35,812 nt of DNA from Rubrivivax sp. (GTDB lineage: Bacteria > Pseudomonadota > Gammaproteobacteria > Burkholderiales > Burkholderiaceae_C): NCBI GenBank assembly GCA_026125665.1, contig JAHCKS010000051.1, positions 1-35,812 on the forward strand. Reading direction: 5' to 3'. Positions 21,906 through 30,440 of this stretch are shown piece by piece (the first letter of the stretch is position 1; the number at the start of each line of letters is the position of its first letter). The translations under genes and the position numbers were made by a program. The notes under the pieces are model-generated. The model was not told the origin of the DNA, did no database searches, and saw only the letters and a program-made list of their open reading frames with translations.

Positions 21906-23951
21906 TCACCGCGCCAGCAGCTCGTCGATGCGGGCCAGCAGCGACGCCACCTCGATCGGCTTCGTCACGTAGCCGACGAAGCCGGCCGCCTTGGCACGCT
22001 CGAGGTCCTTGGGCATCGCGTGCGCGCTGATCGCCAGCACCGGGATGTCGCGCGTGGCCTCGTGCTCGCGCAGGCACTGCAGCACGGCGTAGCCGTCCAT
22101 GTCGGGCAGGTGGATGTCCAGCAGGATCAGCGCCGGGCGGTGCGTGCGCGCAAGCTCGAGGCCGAGCCCGGGCGCCAGCGCACTGAGCAGCCGCACCTGG
22201 GGACGGCGCGCGAGGATGCCTTCGATGAGGCGCAGGTTGGCCGGGTTGTCCTCGATGCACAGCACGTCCACGGCTGCGGCGGCGGGCGCCGTGCCGTTGT
22301 CGCCGGCGGCTGTGCCCGGCCCGGCCCGGTCGCCCACGGCCGCTCCGCCGTCGGCCAGCGGCAGGCGCACCCAGAACGTGCTGCCGGTGCCCGGCGTGCT
22401 CTCGACGCCGATCTCGCCTTCCATCACCTCCACCAGCCGCTTCGTCAGCGCCAGGCCGATGCCGGTGCCTTCGATGTGGCGCTGGTCGGCGTCGAGCCGC
22501 TCGAACGGGACGAAGAGCCGGGCCTGCTGGTCGCGCGTGAGGCCCGGGCCGGTATCGCTGACGCGCACGCACACCGCGGGCACGCGGCGTGCCGGCTCGG
22601 CGACGCAGACGACGTTGACGCTGCCCAGCCGCCGGTTGTACTTGACGGCGTTGGACAGCAGGTTCAGCAGCACCTGCTTGAGCCGCGTACGGTCGGCGCG
22701 CACCTGCACGTCGCAGTGGCGCGTGGCCTCGTGCAGGCGCACGCCGGCAGCCTCGGCCTGCGGGTGCAGCAGCGTCAGGCACTCCTCGATCAGCGGCGCG
22801 AGCGCCACCGGCTCGGGGCTGACGGTGAACCTGCCCGACTCCACGCGCGCCAGGTCGAGCACGTCGTTGATGAGGTCCAGCAGGTGGCGGCCGCCGGCGA
22901 CGATCTCGCGCACCCAGCCGGCACGCGCGTTGCCGACCACCGGATCACCCTGCAGCAGCTGGCCGAAGCCGAGAATGGCGTTCATCGGCGTGCGCAGCTC
23001 GTGGCTCATGCGCGAGAGGAACTCGCTCTTCGTCCGGTTGGCGCGTTCGGCCTCGTCGCGCGCTGCGGCGAGCTGCGCCGTGCGCTGCGCCACGCGCTGC
23101 TCGAGCTCGGCATTGAGCGCGGCGCGCTCGCGCTCGGCCTCGTCGCGCCGCTGCAGCGCCTGCTGGAAGGCACGCACGGTGCGGGTGACGGCGCCGAACT
23201 CGTCGCGCCGCTCGCCGGCCGGCGGCGTGATGGTCGTGTCGCCGGCGCTCAGCCGCTCCAGCGTGGCCATCAGCGCGCCGAGGTCGGCGGCGAAGCGGCG
23301 CGACAGCCACAGGCTCGTCAGCGCGATCAGCACCAGCATCGCCGACAACGCGGCGAAGAAGCGCCAGCGCGCCGCCTGCAGCAGCTCGACCTGCAACGCG
23401 CTGTCGGCGGCGATGGCCGCCTCGGCGTCGGCCACCAGGGCCAGGAACTCGCTGTTCGCGGCGTCGTAGGCCTGGTTGGCCTCGAGCATCTGGCGCGCGA
23501 TGAGCTCCAGGTCCACCGACGACAGCAGCACCGCCTCGCCCATCTGGTCGCGGTAGACGACGAGGCGCCGCTCGAGCTCGCGCACCAGCTCCTGCGCCTC
23601 GACGGTGGTGGCGATGAGCCCGTCGGGCCGCCGCAGCTGCTCGATGATGCCGTTGACGACGAGGATGCGCTGGCGCCCGGCGCGGTAGAACCGGCCCTCG
23701 TGCACGCCGCTGCGGAACGACGCCGCGAGCAGGCTGATGAACTGCACGTGGTTGGTGGAGAACTCGGAGAACAGGCGCGAGCACTCGTGCGCCCGCGCCA
23801 CGTGCTGGGCGCTGATGCGCTCCTGCAGCGCCAGCGTGCGCCGCTGCTCGACGACGTACAGCACACCCAGCGCCAGCATCGCCAGCGCGGCGACGGCCGG
23901 CAGCAGCAGGAACTTCGCCCGGATCGGCAGGTCGGCCAGCAGGGCCTTCAT
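21906..23951 (-). CDS. Hybrid sensor histidine kinase with C-terminal receiver domain
   Basis: 681 residues from ATG at 23951. Membrane segments lie at about 14-35 and 198-217, enclosing a ~160-residue, probably periplasmic, helical sensor region. A HAMP-like linker and coiled coil (to ~310) lead to HisKA with the phospho-acceptor His317 (MSHELRTPMN). The ATPase domain has the N box (NLLSNAVKYN), DTGPGL and GTGIGLAL. A receiver domain starts near residue 560, with DxE-type acidic residues in CIEDN, phospho-acceptor Asp612 (LLDIHLPDMDGY) and Lys664 (TKP). It begins 22 bp after the phosphatase stop. No separate response regulator or output domain is linked, so phosphotransfer to another protein or feedback within the kinase is likely. 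The stimulus is unknown. Confidence 0.93.
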   Translation of the reverse strand: MKALLADLPIRAKFLLLPAVAALAMLALGVLYVVEQRRTLALQERISAQHVARAHECSRLFSEFSTNHVQFISLLAASFRSGVHEGRFYRAGRQRILVVNGIIEQLRRPDGLIATTVEAQELVRELERRLVVYRDQMGEAVLLSSVDLELIARQMLEANQAYDAANSEFLALVADAEAAIAADSALQVELLQAARWRFFAALSAMLVLIALTSLWLSRRFAADLGALMATLERLSAGDTTITPPAGERRDEFGAVTRTVRAFQQALQRRDEAERERAALNAELEQRVAQRTAQLAAARDEAERANRTKSEFLSRMSHELRTPMNAILGFGQLLQGDPVVGNARAGWVREIVAGGRHLLDLINDVLDLARVESGRFTVSPEPVALAPLIEECLTLLHPQAEAAGVRLHEATRHCDVQVRADRTRLKQVLLNLLSNAVKYNRRLGSVNVVCVAEPARRVPAVCVRVSDTGPGLTRDQQARLFVPFERLDADQRHIEGTGIGLALTKRLVEVMEGEIGVESTPGTGSTFWVRLPLADGGAAVGDRAGPGTAAGDNGTAPAAAAVDVLCIEDNPANLRLIEGILARRPQVRLLSALAPGLGLELARTHRPALILLDIHLPDMDGYAVLQCLREHEATRDIPVLAISAHAMPKDLERAKAAGFVGYVTKPIEVASLLARIDELLAR

Positions 23952-23973
23952 CGTGCCACCGCCGGCGAGGGGG

Positions 23974-24657
23974 TCACTGGCGCGGCGGCCTGGCCGGGGG
24001 CGCGGCGGCCCCTCGCGCCAGCTCGGCCCAGCGCCCGGGCGGCACGGTGGCCACGTAGCGGCCGCGGCCCTGGCCGTCGGGCTTGAAGACGATGGCCACG
24101 CCCTCCGGGCTGGGCCAGATGCCGGTGGCTTCCTGCAGGTTACCGGTGTGGCCGGCGAGCACGGTGTTGGTGCCCGCGGCTGGCGGCGTGCCGAGCAGCC
24201 GCGTCAGCGCGGCGCCGCGCCGCTGCGTCGTGGCCGCGTCGGCGGTGACGGTGTGCTCGAGCTCGGCGTCGACGGTGGCGCGGCCGAAGGCGAGCCTGGC
24301 GGTGTCGATCGCACGGCAGTACGGGCTAGCGAGCACCGTGCCGACGGGGATGCGCATCTGCGCGAAGAGGCGGCCGATGTCGGCCATCTGCCGGCGCCCC
24401 TCGGCCGAGAGCTGGCGCTGCTTCGTGCAGTCGGCGAGGTCGATGCGGTCGGCGTCGCGGGTCGCGAGGTCGGTGGCGCCGTGCCTGAAGTAGATCACGT
24501 GGCCGCCGCCGCGCAGCGCGTTCACGAGCTCGGCGCCGTCGATGACGTTGGGCGGGCTGTTCGACGTGTCCTGCGGGCCGGCTGCCGAGGCGGCCGCAGC
24601 GAAGCAGGCGATCGTGCATGCGGCGAGGGCGCCGCGCCACCCTGGGAGCCTGTGCAT
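23974..24657 (-). CDS. Secreted histidine phosphatase-family protein
   Basis: 227 residues from ATG at 24657, with GGAGG upstream; an in-frame start at 24690 would bury the signal peptide. The signal peptide is about residues 1-26 (MHRLPGWRGALAACTIACF...ASAA). The phosphatase signature is YFRHGATD, with Arg in ASPYCRAIDTA, and the second His in VLAGHTGNLQEATG. Members hydrolyse phosphomonoesters in the periplasm; the substrate is unknown. It is co-oriented with and 22 bp upstream of the sensor kinase. The C-terminus is Ala/Pro/Arg-rich. Confidence 0.88.
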   Translation of the reverse strand: MHRLPGWRGALAACTIACFAAAASAAGPQDTSNSPPNVIDGAELVNALRGGGHVIYFRHGATDLATRDADRIDLADCTKQRQLSAEGRRQMADIGRLFAQMRIPVGTVLASPYCRAIDTARLAFGRATVDAELEHTVTADAATTQRRGAALTRLLGTPPAAGTNTVLAGHTGNLQEATGIWPSPEGVAIVFKPDGQGRGRYVATVPPGRWAELARGAAAPPARPPRQ

Positions 24658-24737
24658 CGCCACCTCCGAACGATCTCGGGGACAGGGCACGAGCGTACGC
24701 CCGGCCGGCGGGCCGGGGGCCGGGGAAAACCGGGACG

Positions 24738-24758
24738 AGCGCCGCGGTGTCCGGCGCT
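24738..24758 (-). terminator. Weak terminator-like hairpin after the SDR of block D
   Basis: On the minus strand AGCGCCG and CGGCGCT form a 7-bp stem with a 7-nt loop, 17-37 bp after the SDR stop. A TTTT follows about 9 nt further on (24726-24729). The distance is longer than in strong intrinsic terminators, so read-through is possible. The rest of the 117-bp gap is GC-rich palindromic sequence (around 24701-24717). Confidence 0.4.
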
Positions 24759-24774
24759 GCCCGCTTGCGGCGGC

Positions 24775-25536
24775 TCAGTGGATGTGGCTGCCGCCGTTGA
24801 TGTCGATCTCGCTGCCCGTGACGTAGCTCGCCAGGTCGCTGGCCAGGAAGAGGGCGCACCCGGCCACTTCGTGCGCGTGCCCGGGCCGGCCCATCGGCAC
24901 GCCGGCGACGATCTGCGCCAGGCGCTCGGGCGTCATCAGCGCGCCGGCGATGTCGGTGTCGATGTAGCTCGGGCAGATGGCGTTGACGCGGATGTTGTCG
25001 GGCCCGAGCTCGCGCGCCGCCGCCTTGGTGTAGCCGAGCACCGCGGCCTTGGCCGCCGAATAGTGGCTGCCGCCGAACACGCCGCCGCCGCGCTGCGCGC
25101 TGACGCTGCTGAGGTTGACGATGCTGCCCGCCTTCTGCCTGCGCATCTGCGGCACCACGGCCTGCGTCATGTACAGCGTGCCGCGCATGTTGATGTCGAA
25201 GATGCGCTCGTAGGTGGCGTCGTCCACCTCCATCAGGCGCTGCGGGCTGGTGATGCCGGCGATGTTCACCAGCACGTCGATGCGGCCCCAGGCCGCGAGG
25301 GCCTGTTCGACCAGGGCTTCGCAGTCGGCGCGCTTCGTCACGTCGCAGCGCGCGCTCAGGTGGCCCCGCTCCCGGCCTCCGGGCAGGCCGGCCGCGGCGG
25401 CGGCCGCGGCCTCGGCGGAGAGGTCGGAGATCTGCACCCTGGCGCCGTGTTCGGCGAACAGCCTGGCGCAGGCCAGCCCGAGGCCGCGCGGGCTGGCGGC
25501 GCCGGTGATGAGGGCAGTGCGGTCTTTCAGCAGCAT
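24775..25536 (-). CDS. SDR-family oxidoreductase
   Basis: 253 residues from ATG at 25536. The cofactor loop is TGAASPRGLG, slightly longer than the usual TGxxxGIG. Asp38 after strand beta-2 suggests NAD, and the catalytic set is Ser144-Tyr159-Lys163 (NLSS...HYSAAK). NICPSYIDTDI-like (AICPSYIDTDI) and GSEIDINGG endings are normal for classical SDRs. It is the last gene of the ABC-transporter/transketolase block, 23 bp after the transketolase stop. It probably interconverts a hydroxyl and a ketone on the imported sugar or sugar acid; the substrate is not recognisable. Confidence 0.88.
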   Translation of the reverse strand: MLLKDRTALITGAASPRGLGLACARLFAEHGARVQISDLSAEAAAAAAAGLPGGRERGHLSARCDVTKRADCEALVEQALAAWGRIDVLVNIAGITSPQRLMEVDDATYERIFDINMRGTLYMTQAVVPQMRRQKAGSIVNLSSVSAQRGGGVFGGSHYSAAKAAVLGYTKAAARELGPDNIRVNAICPSYIDTDIAGALMTPERLAQIVAGVPMGRPGHAHEVAGCALFLASDLASYVTGSEIDINGGSHIH

Positions 25537-25559
25537 CGTGTCGTTCCGAGGTGAGGAGG

Positions 25560-27611
25560 TCAGTTCGGGGCCGCTTCGGGGCGGGCCGCGCGCGCCAGGC
25601 CCTGCCGGGCGGCGGCCACCACGGCTTCGACCGTGATGCCGAAGTGGCGGTACAGCTCGTCGGCCGGGCCCGAGGCGCCGAAGCCGGCCATGCCGACGAA
25701 GGCGCCGCGCTCGCCGAGCCAGCGCTCCCAGCCGAAGCGCACGGCAGCCTCGACGGCGACGCGCATCGTGCCCGGGCCGAGCACGTGTTGTTGCCAGGCG
25801 CTGTCCTGCTGCTCGAAGAGCTCCCAGCACGGCATCGAGACGACGGCGGTGGGTACGCCTTCGGCCTGCAGGCGCGCGCGCGCCTGCACCGCGAGCGCCA
25901 CCTCGGAGCCGGTGGCCAGCAGCGTGACGCGGCGCGCGCCGCCGGCGGCCTCGGCCAGTACGTAGGCGCCGCGGCGGCAGAGGTTCTCGGCGGCCGAGCT
26001 GCCGGTGCCCGCGGCCTCGCGCACGCGCGGCAGCGCCTGGCGCGCGAAGACGAGGCTCACCGGGCCGGCGCGATGCTCGAGCGCGATCTCCCAGCATTCG
26101 GCGGCCTCGACGATGTCGGCCGGGCGCATGACCAGCATGTCGGGCATGGCGCGCAGCGCGGCGAGCATCTCCACCGGCTGGTGCGTCGGCCCGTTGCGGC
26201 CGATGCCGATGGAGTCGTGGCTGAAGACGAACTTCACCGGCAACCGCATCAGCGCGGCCATGCGCAGCGCCGGGCGCTCGTAGTCGCTGAAGGCGAAGTA
26301 CGTGACGGCCACCGGCAGCGTGCCGCCGTGCGCGGCCATGCCGTTGGCCATCGCGCCCATCACGTGCTCGCGCACGCCGCAATGCAGGTAGCGACCGGCG
26401 CGGTCGGTGGCGGTGAAGGCGGTGACGCCGCGCTTGTGGCTCGTCGGCGCCTCGAGGTCGGGGCAGAGCACGAAGCGCTCGGGCAGCACGTCGTTCAGCC
26501 GCTCGTGGATCGCGGAGGAAAGGAAGATGCCGCTTTGCGTGGCACCGGCCTGGGCACTGGCCGGCTCGGCGGCCAGCGCGGCGCGCTTGTGCTCGAGCAG
26601 CACGTTGCGCCAGCCGGCCGGCAGCTCGCCGCGCTGCACGCGCTCGAACTCGGCGCGTCCGGCGGCGGGCAGGGCGGCGACGCGCGCGCGCCAGGCGTCG
26701 TGTGCCGGGCGGCTGCGCGCGCCGGCGTCGCGCCACGCCTGCAGCACCGCGGCCGGCACTTCGAAGGGCGGGTGCGGCCAGCCGAGCGCTTCGCGCGCGG
26801 CCTGCGCGTCGGCCTCGAAGAGCTTCGCGCTGTGCCCGCCGCGCTGGCCCTCGAGCCGCGTGATGCCGCGCGCGATGACCGTGCGGCAGGCGATCAGCGA
26901 CGGCCGTGGATCCTCCTTGGCCGCGGCGATGGCGGCCGACACGGCCTCGATGTCGTGCCCGTCGACTTCCTGCACGTGCCACTGTGCGACGCGGAAGCGC
27001 TCGGGCACGCTCTCGCTGATCGAGAGCTCGGTCGAGCCGTCGTCGGTGATGCGGTTGTCGTCCCACAGGAACGTCAGCTTGGCCAGGCGCAGGTGGCCGG
27101 CGAGCGCGATCGCCTCCTGGCCGACGCCTTCCTGCAGGCAGCCGTCGCCGACGAAGGCCCAGGTGCGGTGGTCGACGAGGCTGCCGCCGAAGCGTGCGTT
27201 CAGATGCGCCTCTGCCACCGCCATGCCGAGCGCATTGGCGATGCCCTGGCCGAGCAGGCCGGTGGTGAGCTCGATGCCGGCGGCGGGGTCGATCTCCGGG
27301 TGGCCGGCGGTGTGCGCGCCGAGCTCGCGAAAGCGCCGGATCTGCTCGAGCGTGATGCGCTCGTAGCCGCTCAGGTGCAGCAGTGCGTACAGCAGCATCG
27401 AGCCGTGGCCGTTGGAGAGCACGACGCGGTCGCGGTCGGGCCACAGCGGGTCGGCCGGGTCGTGCTTCAGGTGCCGCGTGTACAGCGCCGTGGCGATCTC
27501 GGCCATGCCGAGCGGCACGCCCTGGTGGCCCTCGCCGGCGCGCACGATGGCGTCGATGGCGAGGAAGCGGATGGCGTGGGCGAGAGGCTGCAGCGGATGG
27601 GCTGGCGGCAT
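25560..27611 (-). CDS. Divergent transketolase
   Basis: 683 residues from ATG at 27611, full-length and single-chain. Thiamine binding is intact: GDG (155-157) with Asn186, and catalytic Glu415 (GVREH). His27-region (GEGHQG), NGHGS, TAGHPE, His260, His465 and Arg524 are kept. Against E. coli TktA compared from memory, substrate-side positions differ. The Asp of GEDGPTHQP is Asn473 here (GRNGPTHQP), the phosphate-contacting Arg near 358 is replaced (GATQSG), and GSADL becomes LCPDL. Normal transketolases move a two-carbon unit between phosphorylated sugars. These changes suggest a non-phosphorylated or otherwise unusual substrate. It lies between a beta-hydroxyacid dehydrogenase (33 bp) and an SDR (23 bp) in an importer operon. 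Confidence 0.88.
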   Translation of the reverse strand: MPPAHPLQPLAHAIRFLAIDAIVRAGEGHQGVPLGMAEIATALYTRHLKHDPADPLWPDRDRVVLSNGHGSMLLYALLHLSGYERITLEQIRRFRELGAHTAGHPEIDPAAGIELTTGLLGQGIANALGMAVAEAHLNARFGGSLVDHRTWAFVGDGCLQEGVGQEAIALAGHLRLAKLTFLWDDNRITDDGSTELSISESVPERFRVAQWHVQEVDGHDIEAVSAAIAAAKEDPRPSLIACRTVIARGITRLEGQRGGHSAKLFEADAQAAREALGWPHPPFEVPAAVLQAWRDAGARSRPAHDAWRARVAALPAAGRAEFERVQRGELPAGWRNVLLEHKRAALAAEPASAQAGATQSGIFLSSAIHERLNDVLPERFVLCPDLEAPTSHKRGVTAFTATDRAGRYLHCGVREHVMGAMANGMAAHGGTLPVAVTYFAFSDYERPALRMAALMRLPVKFVFSHDSIGIGRNGPTHQPVEMLAALRAMPDMLVMRPADIVEAAECWEIALEHRAGPVSLVFARQALPRVREAAGTGSSAAENLCRRGAYVLAEAAGGARRVTLLATGSEVALAVQARARLQAEGVPTAVVSMPCWELFEQQDSAWQQHVLGPGTMRVAVEAAVRFGWERWLGERGAFVGMAGFGASGPADELYRHFGITVEAVVAAARQGLARAARPEAAPN

Positions 27612-27644
27612 CGCGGAAGCGGCGGGTGCGCAGCGCCGCGCCGC

Positions 27645-28598
27645 TCAGGCGGCGCGCTCGGTGGCGGCCGGGGGCACGGCGTTCATGGCGGCGACGAAGT
27701 CGGCGAGCATCGGCACGAAACGATCGCCCTGGCCGGCTGCCTCCATCGCCGCGAAGCTGTGGCGCACGCCGGCCTGCAGCGGCGTGACGAGGCCGAGCTC
27801 GGCCGCCATCGTCGCCAGGTAGCGCATGTCCTTGTGCGCGTTGGCGATGGTGAAGAGGTGCGCCTTCTCGTCGCCGACGAGCGAGTACTGGATGAAGGTG
27901 TCGTAGAACGGGCTGCGCATGCGGCCCGAGCCGATGACCGAGTGGAACTGCTGCACGCTCAGGCCGGCCTTGCGCGCGATGGCCAGCGCCTCGGCGAAGA
28001 GCGCCGCGTAGCCCATCGCGACGAAGTTGTTGACGAGCTTCATCTTGTGCCCCAGGCCCACGGGCCCGAGGTGCACGACGTTGCCGGCCCAGCAGCGGAT
28101 GACGGGCTCGATGCGCGCGAAGACCTCCGGCGGCGCGCCGACCATCGTGTCCAGCGTGCCGGCTTCGGCCTCCTTCGGCGTGCGCGACAGCGGCGCGTCG
28201 ACGAAGTGCACGCCGCGTGCTTCGCACTCGGCGGCGAGGGCCAGCGTGCTGACCGGGTTGGACGTGGAGCAGTCGATGATGACGAGCCCGGGGCGTGCGC
28301 CGGCGAGCAGCCCTTGTTCGCCGCGCACCACGGCCTCGACCTGCGGCGAGCCGGTGACGCACAGGTGCACGATGTCGCACAACGCGGCCAGCTCGCGCGG
28401 CGTGGCCGCCTCGCGGGCCCCGAGCCCCTTCAGCCGTTCCACCGGCTCGCGGTTGCGATGGCCCGTCACGACGAGCGGATAGCCCTTCGTCACGAGGTTC
28501 TTCGCCATGCCGGCGCCCATCAGGCCGACGCCGATGAAGCCGATCGTCGGCCGCGGGCCGGCGTCATCGCCGGCCGTGGGCTTCGCCGCCGCATTCAC
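27645..28598 (-). CDS. Beta-hydroxyacid dehydrogenase, DAPLSRTP subtype (paralogue of 10852-11760)
   Basis: 317 residues from a GTG at 28598 that overlaps the upstream stop by GTGA, implying coupled translation. A ~17-residue polar leader precedes IGFIGVGLMGAGMAKNL, with HRNR again suggesting NADP. Catalytic Lys187 lies in GHKMKLVNN. The substrate loop is DAPLSRTP (134-141) in place of DAPVSGG, as in the gene at 10852-11760. It acts on a beta-hydroxy or beta-keto acid. Direct fusion-like coupling to the LtnD-like gene suggests consecutive or alternative steps on a C3-C4 acid. Tartronate-semialdehyde reductase is a possible pipeline label, but the loop is atypical for it. Confidence 0.88.
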   Translation of the reverse strand: MNAAAKPTAGDDAGPRPTIGFIGVGLMGAGMAKNLVTKGYPLVVTGHRNREPVERLKGLGAREAATPRELAALCDIVHLCVTGSPQVEAVVRGEQGLLAGARPGLVIIDCSTSNPVSTLALAAECEARGVHFVDAPLSRTPKEAEAGTLDTMVGAPPEVFARIEPVIRCWAGNVVHLGPVGLGHKMKLVNNFVAMGYAALFAEALAIARKAGLSVQQFHSVIGSGRMRSPFYDTFIQYSLVGDEKAHLFTIANAHKDMRYLATMAAELGLVTPLQAGVRHSFAAMEAAGQGDRFVPMLADFVAAMNAVPPAATERAA

Positions 28599-29488
28599 TT
28601 CTTCGGTCCCCCGACCTGCGCGCCGTTCAGCGCCCGGTAGGCGCGGATCACCTGGCTGTCGTCGGCCGCGCCGTGGCCGAGGCCCGACGCGGCGAGGAAC
28701 ATCTGCATCGCCGCGGCGGCGAGCGGCAGGCCCTGGCGCATCTGCTTGCCCTGGTCGAGCACGATGCCGAGGTCCTTGACGAAGATGTCGACGGCGCTCG
28801 TCACCGGCGGGTCCTCCTGCATCATGCGCGGGCCGCGGTCGCCCCACATCCAGCTGTTGCCGGCCGAGACCGAGATGATCTCGTGCATCGTCTTCTTGTC
28901 GACACCGGCGCGTTCGGCCACGTGCATGGCCTCGGCCGCGGCGGCGATGTGCACGCCGCACAGCAGCTGGTTGATCATCTTCGCCGTGCTGCCCATGCCG
29001 GCTTCGCGGCCGACGTCGAAGATGCGCTTGCCCACCGCCTCGAACACCGGTCGTGCGCGGTTGATGGTGCCTTCGGGGCCGCTCACCATGACCGTGAGGC
29101 CCGCGGCCTGCGCGCCGGCGACGCCGCCGCTCACGGGCGCGTCGAGCATCGTCAGGCCCATCTGCGCAAGGCGGCCCGCGGTGCGCGCCGCGAGCGCCGG
29201 CGGCTGCGTGCAGGCGGCAACGACAATGGCGCCCGGCGGCAGCGCGGCGGCCGCGCCGAGGTCGAACAGCACGGCCTCGGCCTGCTCGCCGCTCACCACC
29301 ATCAGCCACAGCAGCTCGGCTTCGCGCGCCGCCTCGGCCGCCGACGCAGCGCCGCGCCCGCCGGCCGCCATCAGCGGCTCCACGGCGGTGGGGCGCACGT
29401 CGAAACCACGCACCTCGTGGCCGGCCTTTACCAGGTTGACGGCCATCGGCACGCCCATCGCGCCCAGGCCGATGAATGCAATGCGCAT
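28595..29488 (-). CDS. ltnD: L-threonate dehydrogenase-like beta-hydroxyacid dehydrogenase
   Basis: 297 residues from ATG at 29488. Rossmann motif IAFIGLGAMGVPMA with FDVR after strand beta-2 indicates NAD. The canonical substrate loop DAPVSGG (117-122) and Lys170 (GSTAKMINQLL) are present. The stretches GVHIAAAAEAMHVAERAGVD, SAGNSWMWGDRGPRM, SAVDIFVKDLGIVLD and GHGAADDSQVI match the LtnD branch that oxidises L-threonate to 2-oxo-tetronate. In known pathways LtnD works with an isomerase (OtnI), a kinase (OtnK) and an aldolase (OtnC). An otnK gene lies divergently at the right edge. It is the first enzyme gene after the ABC transporter (46 bp). Confidence 0.88.
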   Translation of the reverse strand: MRIAFIGLGAMGVPMAVNLVKAGHEVRGFDVRPTAVEPLMAAGGRGAASAAEAAREAELLWLMVVSGEQAEAVLFDLGAAAALPPGAIVVAACTQPPALAARTAGRLAQMGLTMLDAPVSGGVAGAQAAGLTVMVSGPEGTINRARPVFEAVGKRIFDVGREAGMGSTAKMINQLLCGVHIAAAAEAMHVAERAGVDKKTMHEIISVSAGNSWMWGDRGPRMMQEDPPVTSAVDIFVKDLGIVLDQGKQMRQGLPLAAAAMQMFLAASGLGHGAADDSQVIRAYRALNGAQVGGPKK

Positions 29489-29534
29489 CGCGCGCTCCTC
29501 GAGAACGGACCGTGTGAACGAAGGAGAGGGCGCG

Positions 29535-30440
29535 CTATTCCTTCACCGCCCCGGTCATCGCCGAGACGTAGTGCTCGACGAAGAAGGCGTAGAGGATCAC
29601 GAGCGGCAGCGAACCGACCAGCGCGCCGGCCATCAGCGAACCCCAGCGGTACTGGTCACCGTCGGTGAAGGCCGACAGGATGGCCACCGGCACCGTCTTC
29701 TTCTCGGCGCTGTTGATGAAGGTCAGCGCGTAGATGAACTCGTTCCAGCACAGCGTGAGGCAGAAGATCGACGCCGAGATGAGGCCGGGCACCGCCAGCG
29801 GCAGGATGATCTTCACCAGGATCTGCCAGCGGCTCGCACCGTCGATCAGCGCGCACTCCTCCAGCTCGTACGGGATGGTCTTGAAGTAGCCCATCAGCAG
29901 CCAGGTGGAGAACGGGATCAGGATCGTCGGGTAGGTGAGGATCAGCGCGAACGGGGTGTCGAAGAGGCCGTACTGGAACACCACCGTGGACAGCGGGATG
30001 AAGAGGATCGACGGCGGCACCAGGTAGGCGAGGAAGATCATGCCGCCCACGAGGTTGGCGCCCTTGTAGCGAACGCGCGTGATGGCGTAGGCGGCGAAGA
30101 CGCTCGCCACCAGCGACAGCAGCGTCGAGGCGACCGAGATGAACATCGTGTTCCACAGCCACTGCGGGTACTCGGTCTTGAACAGCAGGTCCTTGATGTG
30201 CTCGAGTGTCGGCGCCACCGTCCAGAACGGGTTGTGCGTGTCGAGGTCGAGCAGATGCTCCTTCGGCTTGATGGCGGTGATGACCATCCAGTAGAAGGGA
30301 AACAGCAGCACGACGACGATCAGCGCCAGCGGCATGTAGACCGTCACCACGCGCTGCGGCAGCGTGCTGAGGTAGCTCATGCCCTCCGTGTGGTCGGCGG
30401 GCGTCGCCGCCGCAGCGGGCTTGGCGACGGCGTCGCTCAT
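29535..30440 (-). CDS. ABC sugar transporter permease (MalG/UgpE-like)
   Basis: 301 residues from ATG at 30440, overlapping the upstream permease stop by ATGA. Six membrane spans are expected; visible segments begin at LALIVVVLLFPFYWMVI. The cytoplasmic EAA loop is YELEECALIDGASRWQILVKIILPLAVPG, which docks on the ATPase. It forms half of the inner-membrane channel of a CUT1-type importer. As the following genes handle C4-type acids and a transketolase substrate, the cargo may be a sugar acid, polyol or small glycan rather than maltose. Confidence 0.95.
   Translation of the reverse strand: MSDAVAKPAAAATPADHTEGMSYLSTLPQRVVTVYMPLALIVVVLLFPFYWMVITAIKPKEHLLDLDTHNPFWTVAPTLEHIKDLLFKTEYPQWLWNTMFISVASTLLSLVASVFAAYAITRVRYKGANLVGGMIFLAYLVPPSILFIPLSTVVFQYGLFDTPFALILTYPTILIPFSTWLLMGYFKTIPYELEECALIDGASRWQILVKIILPLAVPGLISASIFCLTLCWNEFIYALTFINSAEKKTVPVAILSAFTDGDQYRWGSLMAGALVGSLPLVILYAFFVEHYVSAMTGAVKE

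Noticed and set aside
21457-22782. 441-codon minus-strand frame running from within the sensor kinase into the caspase fragment
   Set aside because: The kinase overlap is out of frame and composition-driven; only the part from ATG 21732 has a signal peptide and a family motif.
24775-28380. 1201-codon minus-strand frame through transketolase and neighbours
   Set aside because: It is a shadow of the HIBADH-type and transketolase genes; only its end (from 25536) is the genuine SDR.
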